DNA of 64,000 nucleotides, taken from the NCBI RefSeq assembly GCF_001921215.1, contig NZ_MSIF01000025.1, forward strand, positions 62,001 to 126,000, read 5' to 3'. Positions within the stretch are counted from its first letter, which is position 1, and every line of letters starts with the position of its first letter. Origin of the DNA: Actinophytocola xinjiangensis (GTDB lineage: Bacteria; Actinomycetota; Actinomycetes; Mycobacteriales; Pseudonocardiaceae). Made by a program: the position numbers and the translations under genes. Under the pieces are notes generated by a model, which did no database searches, had not been told where the DNA came from, and was given only the letters and a program-made list of their open reading frames with translations. This document shows, in pieces, positions 16,548 to 24,137 of the stretch.

Positions 16548-16939
16548 CGGAAACACTCCCGCCGGCTCACCAGAACCGGAACCCGCGCACCGGAAACCCC
16601 TGTCCCAGCGGGCGCGTCCACCAACGGCGGCAACCACTCGTCGGGCGTGGGAAGCGTCAGCAGCGCCCGAAGAATCCACACCATGCTCACGTTCGCCGCA
16701 CCCGCGTTGCACCCGTACCACCAGTGCACCCGCCCCGGCGCGAACACATCCTCACCATCGCCGCCCGGCGTCCGATAGGCATGCGTCCCCCACTCGTCGG
16801 TGAGCACGACGACGTCCGAAACACCGCCCCACCGCAGGACCCCGGCCAACACCTCCGGCCCGTACCGATCCGGCCGGAACTGGTGCCACAGATACCCACG
16901 CCGCCCCGCCTCCGCGATGAGCGCGTCGAACTCGTTCAT
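16544..16939 (-). CDS. Hypothetical protein, first gene of XRE-divergent operon
   Basis: A 131-residue protein with distinctive blocks YLWHQFRPDRYGPEVLAGVL, VVVLTDEWGTHAYRTP and VHWWYGCNA, followed by WILRALLTLPTPDEWLPPL. I recall similar proteins beside XRE regulators in Pseudonocardiaceae, but no function is known to me. The ATG at 16939 lies 96 bases from the divergent XRE start, with the 19-base palindrome between them, so the XRE protein is the likely regulator. Confidence 0.72.
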   Translation of the reverse strand: MNEFDALIAEAGRRGYLWHQFRPDRYGPEVLAGVLRWGGVSDVVVLTDEWGTHAYRTPGGDGEDVFAPGRVHWWYGCNAGAANVSMVWILRALLTLPTPDEWLPPLVDAPAGTGVSGARVPVLVSRRECFR

Positions 16940-16999
16940 GAACGTCTCGCCTCCCCGCACGCTGTCGACAGGAACCGTAAGAGCGAGGTCGTCCGCCTT

Positions 17000-17018
17000 C
17001 CCCAACAATGTGTTGGGG
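17000..17018. promoter_or_regulatory. 19-bp perfect palindrome, candidate XRE operator
   Basis: CCCCAACAATGTGTTGGGG has 8-base arms and a 3-base centre. It sits between the divergent unknown operon and the XRE gene and ends four bases before the XRE gene's -10 box, so a bound dimer would block that promoter. Confidence 0.65.
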
Positions 17019-17022
17019 TGGT

Positions 17023-17028
17023 TACGCT
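17023..17028 (+). promoter_or_regulatory. -10 box of leaderless XRE gene
   Basis: TACGCT lies exactly seven bases before the GTG at 17036, so transcription would start at the start codon. No ribosome-binding site is present. Confidence 0.5.
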
Positions 17029-17035
17029 GGGATTT

Positions 17036-18274
17036 GTGAGGCTGAACGACGAAGCGACCGTCGGCGAACGGATCGCGTACCACCGCCGGCGTCGGGGGAT
17101 GACGCAGGAAGTGTTGTGTGGCCTGGTCGGGGGTCGCTCGACCGAGTGGTTGCGTCAGATCGAGAACGGCAAGCGCGAGGTGGACAGACTGTCCACCATC
17201 GTGGCTGTAGCCGAGGCGTTGCGGATCAGTCCGTCGGCGTTGTTGCCGGGGCCGTTCCGAACGCGTTCGACGCGCGCTGATTCGTTGGGGACCGCGCCGA
17301 ACTCGGTGCCGGAGATCGAGGCGGCGATGTTCCGGTACGACGGTGTCGCCGGGCTGGTCGGTGTCCCGGACCGGATATCGGTGTCGCCGGACGATCTTCG
17401 GCGGCGGACGGCGACGGCGTTCGTGTGCTCGCAGACCGAGCGGTGGTCGGAGATGGCGCCGCTCGTTCCCGACCTGATCGCCGACGCCTGGCACCTGGTG
17501 CGCGACGCGACCACCGACGAGCAACGCCGGGCGGCCCATGCGGCGCAGGCGCTGGTCTACCGGGTCACCTCCGGCATGCTCGACCGCCTCGGCGAGACCC
17601 ACCTGCCCTGGGTGGCCGCCGAACGTTCCATGCACGCGGCCGAGTTGTCCGGTGACCGGCTGCTGGTCGCCGGCGGGGCGTGGCGGATGGCGGTCGTCCT
17701 GCGGCACGCGGGGCGGCTGGTCGAGTCGACGGACGCGCCGGTCGCCGCCGCCGACGCGTTGCGGCCGCACCTCGACTCCCCGCAGGCCTACAGTGTGTAC
17801 GGCTCGCTGATGCTCAAGGGCGCCGTTGGCGCGGCGACGCTCGGTGACCACGCCAGCGCCCACGACTACCTGAACGAGGCATCCCGGGCGGCGACCGTCA
17901 CCGGCGACCGCAACGACCACTGGCTCGCCTTCGGCCCGACGAACGTCGCCATCCACCGCGTGTGGCTCTCCCTGGAACTCGGCGACCCCACCCGGGCCAC
18001 CGACCAGGCCACCTCGGTCCGCCACGACCGGCTACCGCCGGAACTGGCCGAACGCCGGGCCTCCCACCTGATCACCGTCGCCTGGGCCAACTACCTGCGC
18101 CGCCGGGACCGCGAGGCGGTCACCGTCCTGAGATCGGCCCGCTCCGCCGCCCCGGAACAGCTCATCTTCACCCGCCGGGTCCACGCGATGTTGCGCGGCA
18201 TCACCCGCCGCGCCCCCCGCTCCCTCCAATCCGACGTCCGCGACCTGACCGAGTTCGTCGGAATGCCCACCTGA
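17036..18274 (+). CDS. XRE-family regulator with TPR-like C-terminal region
   Basis: A 412-residue protein: an N-terminal Cro/CI helix-turn-helix (residues about 6-62; VGERIAYHRRRRGMTQEVL and STEWLRQIENGKREVD) followed by a long helical, TPR-like region rich in Ala. This layout is typical of actinomycete XRE regulators that sense a ligand or partner through the helical domain. The GTG start is chosen for the HTH position and the leaderless -10 box; a long in-frame upstream extension is non-coding. Thirteen bases after its stop lies a small gene for a protein with an internally duplicated motif. Confidence 0.9.
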   Translation: MRLNDEATVGERIAYHRRRRGMTQEVLCGLVGGRSTEWLRQIENGKREVDRLSTIVAVAEALRISPSALLPGPFRTRSTRADSLGTAPNSVPEIEAAMFRYDGVAGLVGVPDRISVSPDDLRRRTATAFVCSQTERWSEMAPLVPDLIADAWHLVRDATTDEQRRAAHAAQALVYRVTSGMLDRLGETHLPWVAAERSMHAAELSGDRLLVAGGAWRMAVVLRHAGRLVESTDAPVAAADALRPHLDSPQAYSVYGSLMLKGAVGAATLGDHASAHDYLNEASRAATVTGDRNDHWLAFGPTNVAIHRVWLSLELGDPTRATDQATSVRHDRLPPELAERRASHLITVAWANYLRRRDREAVTVLRSARSAAPEQLIFTRRVHAMLRGITRRAPRSLQSDVRDLTEFVGMPT

Positions 18275-18286
18275 CAAAGGAGAACA

Positions 18287-18646
18287 GTGCGGTCCGAACG
18301 AGGTCGAGTCTTCCGTGAAGCGTGGATCTCCGGCGTGCGCAAGCACTTTCCCGGTGAACCCAAGCCGGGTTACGTCGCCCCCTGGGACGAGACGCCCGAC
18401 TGGGAACGCGAGGCGGCGACGGCGGTCCACAACCAGGTGGCGGCCTTCGTCGCCGCGACCGGTGGGGCAACTGCGAAGCTGAGTCGCGAGCAGAAGGGGC
18501 GCTTCGTCGCGATCTGCTGGGTCGGGCAGATCCACAAGCACTTCGCCGACCCGAAACCCGGTTACGTCGCCGACTGGGCCGATCTGCCGGAATGGCAACG
18601 CGAAACCGACGCCGACATCTTCGAACACATCGAACAGGGTTTGTGA
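18287..18646 (+). CDS. Small protein with tandemly duplicated KHF-KPGYV-W motif
   Basis: A 119-residue protein consisting of two copies of one motif (residues about 6-51 and 71-116). Each copy has GR-x-F, then KHF, KPGYV, W, P-x-W and RE in the same order, joined by an Ala-rich linker. The second copy, ADWADLPEWQRETDADIFEHIE, resembles the C-terminal tail I recall from many actinobacterial hypothetical proteins. The function is unknown. GTG at 18287 is preceded by AAAGGAGA at ideal spacing. It is the downstream partner of the XRE regulator. Confidence 0.75.
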   Translation: MRSERGRVFREAWISGVRKHFPGEPKPGYVAPWDETPDWEREAATAVHNQVAAFVAATGGATAKLSREQKGRFVAICWVGQIHKHFADPKPGYVADWADLPEWQRETDADIFEHIEQGL

Positions 18647-18650
18647 ACGC

Positions 18651-18815
18651 GCGATCCGCGAACACCCCGGCTTCACCGCCGACGAGTTGGCGACGACGCT
18701 GCTTCGAGACACCACACGGCTACACCCTCATCGACAAGCACGACACCGGGGCGCGCGTGCGCGACCTGCTCACCCAGGCGCGGGTCGTCCGCGAACTCGT
18801 TGTCAAGCACCCAAG
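18651..18815 (+). pseudogene. Possible decayed coding fragment
   Basis: Two short protein-like stretches lie in different frames: AIREHPGFTADELATTLLRD from 18651 and YTLIDKHDTGARVRDLLTQA from about 18722. Neither has a start signal. The look is of a frameshifted remnant of a helical, DNA-binding-like protein, but no parent family is identified. Confidence 0.28.
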
Positions 18816-18834
18816 GCGGACGGGGGCCGGAGGC

Positions 18835-19332
18835 TCAGCCGGTGAGGATGAGGGGCGTGGAGCCGAAACGGTTCGCGAGGAGGTCGTCGAGCAGGTCAGG
18901 CAGTTCGGCGGACAGGAGCTTGTCCGTGCACTGCCGCAACGCGTCCGCCGGCCACCAGCGACGTTCGATCAGCCCGACCTTCTCGTTCTCGGTAGGCCTG
19001 AGCGCGACTTGCGGCGCGGTGCTGGGGGTGCGACCGAGGAACACGTGCTCGACGCGGTGGTGGTCGCGGCCCTGGTACCGGAAGCGGGATTCGCGCACCC
19101 ACAACTCCCGGCCCAGAGAGGGGAGCATGATCCCGGTCTCCTCGGCGACTTCGCGGCGGGCCGCGGCCTGGAGGTCCTCGCCGTCGTCCACGCCGCCGCC
19201 GGGCAGCTCCCACCAGTGGTGACCGGGGTCGGCGGGGTCGAGGGCGTGGATGAGCAGCACGCGGTCGTCGGGGTCCAGCAGCAGGACACGGGCGCCGATG
19301 CGGGGCGTAACGGTGCTGGTCGAGTCGGTCAT
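18835..19332 (-). CDS. Nudix hydrolase
   Basis: A 165-residue Nudix protein that hydrolyses a nucleoside diphosphate linked to another moiety. The Nudix box is complete: GGGVDDGEDLQAAARREVAEE followed by TGI, with the REVAEE metal-binding core. The N-terminal strand RIGARVLLLDPDDRVLLIHA is typical. The start ATG at 19332 has only a weak upstream site. It is probably housekeeping or sanitising and not part of the polyketide pathway; it follows the PKS operon terminator in the same direction. Confidence 0.92.
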   Translation of the reverse strand: MTDSTSTVTPRIGARVLLLDPDDRVLLIHALDPADPGHHWWELPGGGVDDGEDLQAAARREVAEETGIMLPSLGRELWVRESRFRYQGRDHHRVEHVFLGRTPSTAPQVALRPTENEKVGLIERRWWPADALRQCTDKLLSAELPDLLDDLLANRFGSTPLILTG

Positions 19333-19502
19333 CGGGCGGCTGGTCCTCGCGGTCTCGGCTGACGGGCGGGTGGTCCGGCAGCCGACCGCGAACCGGCCGG
19401 TGGTGGGTCAGAACAGGGTGGGCTCCGGCTCGGCAGGCGTGGCCGCCGCGACGGGGTCCGACGTTAGCAGCGTGCCGGTGGCGGTCAGCGCCAGCCGCGC
19501 GG

Positions 19503-19535
19503 CGATCCCCGCCCGGGTGTGCCGGACGGGGATCG
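19503..19535. terminator. Terminator of the PKS operon, copy B of repeated element
   Basis: CGATCCCCG and CGGGGATCG pair perfectly, with a further CCGG/CCGG pairing in the loop. It lies 11 bases past the stop of the DUF1772 gene, the last gene of the leftward PKS operon, and shares 16 identical bases (inverted) with the hairpin at 13049. Confidence 0.65.
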
Positions 19536-19545
19536 GCCCCAGGGC

Positions 19546-20013
19546 TCAGACGGTGAAGATGGCGGCGATGTAGCCGACCACCGCGATGATGGCGCCGTAG
19601 GTGCGGACCTGGTGGGCGATGTGCCAGATGTGCCGCTTCTTCGCCCACTGCTCGTCCTCGACGTTCTCGATGCTCCATTTCTCGATCTGGCGCCAGATGG
19701 GGCGGTTGACGCCTTCGGAGGCGAGGCCGACGATGAGCATGCCGACCGAGCCGATGATGAACAGGGCGGCCGAGCCGCCGGAGGTGGTGGCGAAGGCGGC
19801 GATGACGCCGACGCCGGCGGCGATGACGCCGTTCCACACGGCGATGGGGTGGAACACGTGCATGTCGATCCGTTGGCAGGTGCTGACGTACTGGCTGTAC
19901 GGCAGGCCGTTGAGCAGCGGCAGGATCGACAGTTTCATGATCCAGAGCGTGCCGAGCTGGATGCCGGACGCGGCCAGCACCCAGACGCTCATGATGGTGA
20001 GGGCGGTTGTCAT
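19546..20013 (-). CDS. DUF1772 membrane protein, anthrone oxygenase-like
   Basis: A 155-residue membrane protein with four hydrophobic segments (about 3-25, 57-76, 82-102, 134-153) and the block HPIAVWNGVIAAG. It fits the DUF1772 family, which includes the fungal HypC noranthrone oxidase. As the last gene of the PKS operon, 13 bases after the ABM monooxygenase, it probably helps oxidise an anthrone-like intermediate to a quinone (inference from family and position). The family assignment is by pattern and is moderately sure. Confidence 0.75.
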   Translation of the reverse strand: MTTALTIMSVWVLAASGIQLGTLWIMKLSILPLLNGLPYSQYVSTCQRIDMHVFHPIAVWNGVIAAGVGVIAAFATTSGGSAALFIIGSVGMLIVGLASEGVNRPIWRQIEKWSIENVEDEQWAKKRHIWHIAHQVRTYGAIIAVVGYIAAIFTV

Positions 20014-20026
20014 CTTCTCTCCCGGG

Positions 20027-20353
20027 TCAGCTGGCGCGGCGTAGAGCCTTGTTGGCCGTCTCTTCGCGGATCTCGAACTTGATCGACTTCGCCTCGGTCA
20101 TGCAGGCGCGCATCGGGCCGGCCAAGTCGCGGTGGCCGGGACTCCGCTCCCACTCCACGAAGTGCTCCAGGGATTCCCACTCGCTGGTGATCAGCCACTG
20201 CTCGGGGTCCGCCGGGGACTGGCAGACCTGGTCCAGCACGTGGCCGGGCACCCCGCCGGCGACCTGGTACCGGATCCGCTCGTAGGCCGCCAGGAAACGC
20301 TCCACGTTCTCCGCCGGCACGCGGACCAGGAACACGATCCGTGCCCTACTCAT
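20027..20353 (-). CDS. ABM-family (antibiotic biosynthesis) monooxygenase
   Basis: A 108-residue ferredoxin-like alpha-beta protein of the ABM family, which contains cofactor-free quinone-forming monooxygenases such as ActVA-ORF6 and TcmH. The visible blocks are ARIVFLVRVPAENVERFLAA, the SEWESLEHFVEWERSPGH region carrying the conserved Trp, and a C-terminal strand. Its ATG at 20353 overlaps the chain-length-factor stop (ATGA), so it is coupled to the PKS core. It most likely oxygenates the cyclised aromatic intermediate. Confidence 0.88.
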   Translation of the reverse strand: MSRARIVFLVRVPAENVERFLAAYERIRYQVAGGVPGHVLDQVCQSPADPEQWLITSEWESLEHFVEWERSPGHRDLAGPMRACMTEAKSIKFEIREETANKALRRAS

Positions 20354-21582
20354 GACGCCTCCTCGTACCGGCCCACCACGAGCGCGGTGTTGTATCCGTC
20401 GTAACCCCGTGCGTTCACCACCGCCAGCGACGTGCGTCGCGCGGTCGGCTCGGTCACGAAGTTCAGTTCGCAGCCGGGCGCGACCTCGGTCAGGCCGTGG
20501 GTGGCCGGCAGGACGTCGTAGCGCATCGCCTGCAACGCGGTCGCCACGTCCAGCGCCGCGCCGCCCTGGTAGAGGCGGCCCAGCTGGCCCTTCTGGGTGG
20601 TGACCGGCACCTGGTCGCCGAACACCTCGCGGATGGCGGCCGCCTCGACCCGGTCGCACTCCGGCACGCCGACGGCGTCCGGGAACACGACGTCCACATC
20701 GGACGCCGCGCGGTCGGCGCGTTCCAGGGCGACCCGCAGGGCGCGGGCCACCTGGGCCTGGTCACCGCCGTCGCCGGGGCGGGTGGCGCGGCCGTCGTGG
20801 GTGGCCGACCAGCCCAGCACCTCGCCGTAGATGTCGGCGCCGCGTTCGCGCGCGTGGTCGAGGTCCTCGACCAGCAGCACCGCCCCGCCCTCGCCGACGA
20901 CGTAGCCCGCCGCGCCGGGCGCGAAGGGCCGGTAGGCGGTCGCCGGGTCGGTGCCGGTCGACAGTCTCCTGGTCGACAGCTGGCAGGTCAGGGCGTAGGG
21001 CGACAGCGGGCCCTCGGTGCCGCCGGCCAGCACGACCTTCGTGCCGCGGCGGATCGTCCTGGCCGCCTGGGCGAAGCTGTCCAGGCCACCGGCGCTCTCC
21101 GCCACCAGCACGCTGCACTGGCCCTTGAGCTGGTGCAGGATCGAGATCTGGCCGACGCTCGCCGCGTAGAACCAGGCGATCGACTGGTACACGCTCACCG
21201 CGCCGTCCGGCTCCGACCACAGCGACTGCAGCTCGCCCTGACCGAACTCGTTGCCGCCCGAGGACGACGCCAGCGCGACGGCCGTCTCGTACGGGTCCAT
21301 CGTGGACAGGTCGACGGCCGAGTCGGACAGCGCCTCCTGGGCGGCGGCGAAACCGTGCCAGGTCCAGCGGTCGGTGGCGACCTTGAGCCGGGGGTTGACG
21401 AACTCGTCCGGGTCGAAGTCGGGGACCTCGCCGGCCAGTGTCACCGGGTAGCTCGACGGGTCGAACCGGGAGATCCGGCCCAGCCGCGACGCACCGTCCA
21501 TGATGGACTTCCAGTGCGCGTCGGCGCCGACACCCGACGGCGCGACGACCCCGAGGCCCGTGATCACCGCACGAGCTGTCAT
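20350..21582 (-). CDS. Type II PKS chain-length factor (KS-beta)
   Basis: A 410-residue KS-beta subunit that pairs with KS-alpha and sets chain length. The thiolase fold is evident (AVITGLGVVAPSGVG, RPFAPGAAGYVVGEGGAVLLVEDL), but the KS active-site Cys is absent. At its place the sequence is VAESAGGLDS, with Ser163. Most chain-length factors have Gln here (AEQAGG), so this variant is unusual. The KS catalytic histidines are also missing, as expected. The start overlaps the KS-alpha stop (ATGA), so an equimolar complex should be made. Confidence 0.95.
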   Translation of the reverse strand: MTARAVITGLGVVAPSGVGADAHWKSIMDGASRLGRISRFDPSSYPVTLAGEVPDFDPDEFVNPRLKVATDRWTWHGFAAAQEALSDSAVDLSTMDPYETAVALASSSGGNEFGQGELQSLWSEPDGAVSVYQSIAWFYAASVGQISILHQLKGQCSVLVAESAGGLDSFAQAARTIRRGTKVVLAGGTEGPLSPYALTCQLSTRRLSTGTDPATAYRPFAPGAAGYVVGEGGAVLLVEDLDHARERGADIYGEVLGWSATHDGRATRPGDGGDQAQVARALRVALERADRAASDVDVVFPDAVGVPECDRVEAAAIREVFGDQVPVTTQKGQLGRLYQGGAALDVATALQAMRYDVLPATHGLTEVAPGCELNFVTEPTARRTSLAVVNARGYDGYNTALVVGRYEEAS

Positions 21583-22973
21583 GACGCCTCCTTCAAGCGG
21601 CTGAACACCATCGCCGACTGGAACCCGCCGAACCCGCTGCCCACCGACAGCGCCACGTCGACCTTGTGCTCGCGGGCGGTGTTGGGCGTGTAGTCCAGGT
21701 CGCACTCCGGGTCGCGCTGCGCCCAGTTCGCGGTCGGCGCGACCGTGTTGCGGTCGATGGTCAGCGCGCACGCGGCCATCTCGATCGCGCCGATCGCGCC
21801 GAGCGAATGCCCGATCATCGACTTGATCGAGCTGACCGGTGTGCGGTACGCGTGGTCGCCGAGCGCCTTCTTGAACGCCGCCGTCTCGTGCCGGTCGTTC
21901 TGCTTGGTGCCCGAGCCGTGCGCGCAGATGTAGTCCACGTCGGTCGGGTTGGTGCGGCCCTGGTCGAGCGACACCCGGATCGCCTCGGCCATCTCCAGCC
22001 CGTCGGGGCGCAGCCCGGTCATGTGGAAACCGTTGGAGCGGCTGGCGTACCCGGTGACCTCGCAGTAGATCTTCGCGCCCCGGGCCAGGGCGTGGCCGAG
22101 CTCCTCCAGGATCAGCACCGCGCCGCCCTCACCCATGACGAAACCCTTGCGGGTGGCGTCGAACGGGCGGGAGGCGTGCTCGGGGTCGTCGTTCTCCGGC
22201 GTGGTGGCCTTGATCGCGTCGAACGAGGACACGGTGACCGGCGAGATCGGGCTGTCCGACGCGCCGGCGATGATCACGTCGGCCTCGCCGTCCTGCACCA
22301 GGTGCCAGGCGTAGCCGATGGCGTCGATGCCCGAGGTGCAGCCGGTGGACACGACCTGGGTCGGGCCGTGGGTGCCGTAGCGGTGCGCGATGTCGGCGGC
22401 CAGCGAGGAGGGCACCAGCGCCTGGTAGAGGAACGGGCCGGCGTAGGTGTGGTCGACCAGCCAGTCCCGGCCGGTGTTGGACACCGCGACGTACTCGTCC
22501 TCCAGCGCCATCGTGCCGCCGACGGCCGAGCCCATGACCACGCCGGTGTTGTCCAGCGTCTTCTCGTCCAGCTCCAGGCCGGAGTCGGCCAGCGCCTCAC
22601 CGGCGCAGGCGAGTCCGAACTGGACGTACCGGTCGGCCCGCCGGATCTCCTGGGCGCTCAGCCCGGCGGCCACCGGGTCGAAGTCGGCCTCGGCGGCCAC
22701 CCGCGACCGGAACTTGGTGGCGTCGAAGAAACTGATCTTCCTGGTGGCCGTCTTCCCGGCCGTCAGGGTCGACCAGAACCCCTCACGGGTCACGCCACCG
22801 GGGGCGACAACGCCGACCCCGGTGACCACGACCCGGCGGTGTTTGATGGTCGCTCCCGCGACTCCGCTCAGACGCCGCCTTCCCTCCTCACGTGCTCGGC
22901 GCTGGCGCGCCTGCGCGCGTTCGTCAGTCCAGGCGGCGTCCGCTCCGTCGCTCCCGCTCCGGTGTCCGCTCAT
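21579..22973 (-). CDS. Type II PKS ketosynthase alpha subunit
   Basis: A 464-residue KS-alpha that condenses malonyl units on the ACP. The catalytic triad is complete: Cys212 in VVSTGCTSGID, His352 in AHGSGTKQND and His389 in GHSLGAIG. The thiolase core begins at about residue 46 (RRVVVTGVGVVAPGG), so the protein carries a 44-residue Arg/Ala-rich N-terminal extension that most KS-alpha proteins lack. No better start exists downstream. The ATG overlaps the preceding cyclase stop (ATGA). The partner is the chain-length factor encoded next. Confidence 0.96.
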   Translation of the reverse strand: MSGHRSGSDGADAAWTDERAQARQRRAREEGRRRLSGVAGATIKHRRVVVTGVGVVAPGGVTREGFWSTLTAGKTATRKISFFDATKFRSRVAAEADFDPVAAGLSAQEIRRADRYVQFGLACAGEALADSGLELDEKTLDNTGVVMGSAVGGTMALEDEYVAVSNTGRDWLVDHTYAGPFLYQALVPSSLAADIAHRYGTHGPTQVVSTGCTSGIDAIGYAWHLVQDGEADVIIAGASDSPISPVTVSSFDAIKATTPENDDPEHASRPFDATRKGFVMGEGGAVLILEELGHALARGAKIYCEVTGYASRSNGFHMTGLRPDGLEMAEAIRVSLDQGRTNPTDVDYICAHGSGTKQNDRHETAAFKKALGDHAYRTPVSSIKSMIGHSLGAIGAIEMAACALTIDRNTVAPTANWAQRDPECDLDYTPNTAREHKVDVALSVGSGFGGFQSAMVFSRLKEAS

Positions 22974-23863
22974 GCCGCCTTCGTCTCCCTCTCCGCGAGG
23001 ATCCGCGCGGCGTACTCGGCGGCCTCCTCGCGGGTCTCGGTGTCCACGTGGCCCAGCTCCGGCCGGGGCGCGAGCGGACCGAGGTGGAACACCGCGAAGA
23101 CCTCGCCGCCGCCGACGTTGCGCAGGCGGTGGCGGGTGTCCTTGGGCACCAGGATCGCCGTGCCGGCCGGCACCGGGACGATCTCGCCGTCGATGTCGGC
23201 CTCCAGCTCACCGGAGATGCAGAAGACGAACTCCTCGCTGTACGGGTGGTAGTGCTCGGCGATCGCCTCGCCGGCCTTGAGGGTGGCGCCGCCCATGAAA
23301 CCCGAGGTCGAGCCGACCGTGCGCGGGGAGAGCAGCGTCTGGATCGTGCCGCCCCGCCGGTGGTCTTGCGGGCAGTCGTGGAGCGAGACCGTGCGCTGGG
23401 CGCTGGCCCGCCGCGAGTGGTACGCCTTCTCGATCTTGTCCTTGATGATCTGCAGCTGCACCTTGGAGTTCTTGTTGATGTTGTTGACCATCCACTCGTC
23501 GTCCACCGGCGCGGTGTCCTTCATGTGGAAGTCCTGCACCCAGCGCAGGACGATGCCGCCCTCGACCTCCTCGTAGAACCATTCGAGGATCATGAACTCG
23601 AACGGCCCGGTCTCGATGCGGTGCGACTTCGTGCGCTTCTCGTCGAGGAACTTCGTCCGCTCGCTGACCCAGCTCCACACCTGCCCGTTGTCGTCCGGGT
23701 GCATCGTGAGCCGGAAGGTGATCGTGTCGCCCTCCTGGCTCACCACCTCGGTCGCGGCGTACTCGGTGAACAGGTTGGGCCAGTTCGGCACGTCGTTGGT
23801 GATGTCCCAGACGAGCTGGAACGGCGCCTCGATGCGGATCTGGTTGTCGGTGTGCCCAGCCAT
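22970..23863 (-). CDS. Aromatase/cyclase (TcmN N-domain type) fused to cupin cyclase (TcmJ type)
   Basis: A 297-residue two-domain protein. Residues 1-150 are a SRPBCC polyketide aromatase/cyclase with the TcmN pocket residues at the same numbers: W28, Y35, W63, R69, R82 and W95. These enzymes fold the first rings of the poly-beta-ketone. Residues about 172-275 are a cupin with ligand pattern EHYHPYSEEF (H204, H206, E210) and H245, as in TcmJ/RemF/WhiE-ORFII proteins. The two are usually separate genes. GGGGAAGA precedes the ATG. It lies between ACP and KS-alpha. Confidence 0.93.
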   Translation of the reverse strand: MAGHTDNQIRIEAPFQLVWDITNDVPNWPNLFTEYAATEVVSQEGDTITFRLTMHPDDNGQVWSWVSERTKFLDEKRTKSHRIETGPFEFMILEWFYEEVEGGIVLRWVQDFHMKDTAPVDDEWMVNNINKNSKVQLQIIKDKIEKAYHSRRASAQRTVSLHDCPQDHRRGGTIQTLLSPRTVGSTSGFMGGATLKAGEAIAEHYHPYSEEFVFCISGELEADIDGEIVPVPAGTAILVPKDTRHRLRNVGGGEVFAVFHLGPLAPRPELGHVDTETREEAAEYAARILAERETKAA

Positions 23864-23878
23864 CTCGAATCTTCCCCT

Positions 23879-24124
23879 TTACGCTGCCTGCTCGTTGGCG
23901 TTGTTGATGAACTCGACGATCTCGCCGACGTTGAGGCTGCCGCTCTCGTCGGGGATCTCGACCCCGTACTGCTTGGTGATCACGATCTGGAGTTCCAGGA
24001 CGGCCAGGGAGTCCAGGCCGAGGTCCTCCAGCGAGTTCTCCGGCGTGTCGGCCAGCGTCCGGGGGGCCAGGCCGACCTTCTTCACCAGGATCGTCTCGAT
24101 GTCGTCGAACGACACGTTCGCCAT
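23879..24124 (-). CDS. Type II PKS acyl carrier protein
   Basis: An 81-residue acyl carrier protein carrying the growing chain on a phosphopantetheine arm attached to Ser39 in the motif LGLDSL (35-40). The acidic helix II and the length are normal. The ATG at 24124 has AAGGAG upstream at somewhat long spacing. It sits 13 bases after the TcmI-type cyclase stop and 15 bases before the cyclase-cupin start. No phosphopantetheinyl transferase is present in the window, so one must be encoded elsewhere. Confidence 0.96.
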   Translation of the reverse strand: MANVSFDDIETILVKKVGLAPRTLADTPENSLEDLGLDSLAVLELQIVITKQYGVEIPDESGSLNVGEIVEFINNANEQAA

Positions 24125-24137
24125 CGCGGTGGGCTCC

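Noticed and set aside
16544-18025. Long minus-strand frame extending the 131-aa unknown gene into the XRE gene
   Set aside because: The ATG at 16939 begins a compact protein-like sequence; the extension is opposite the XRE coding region and crosses the palindrome.
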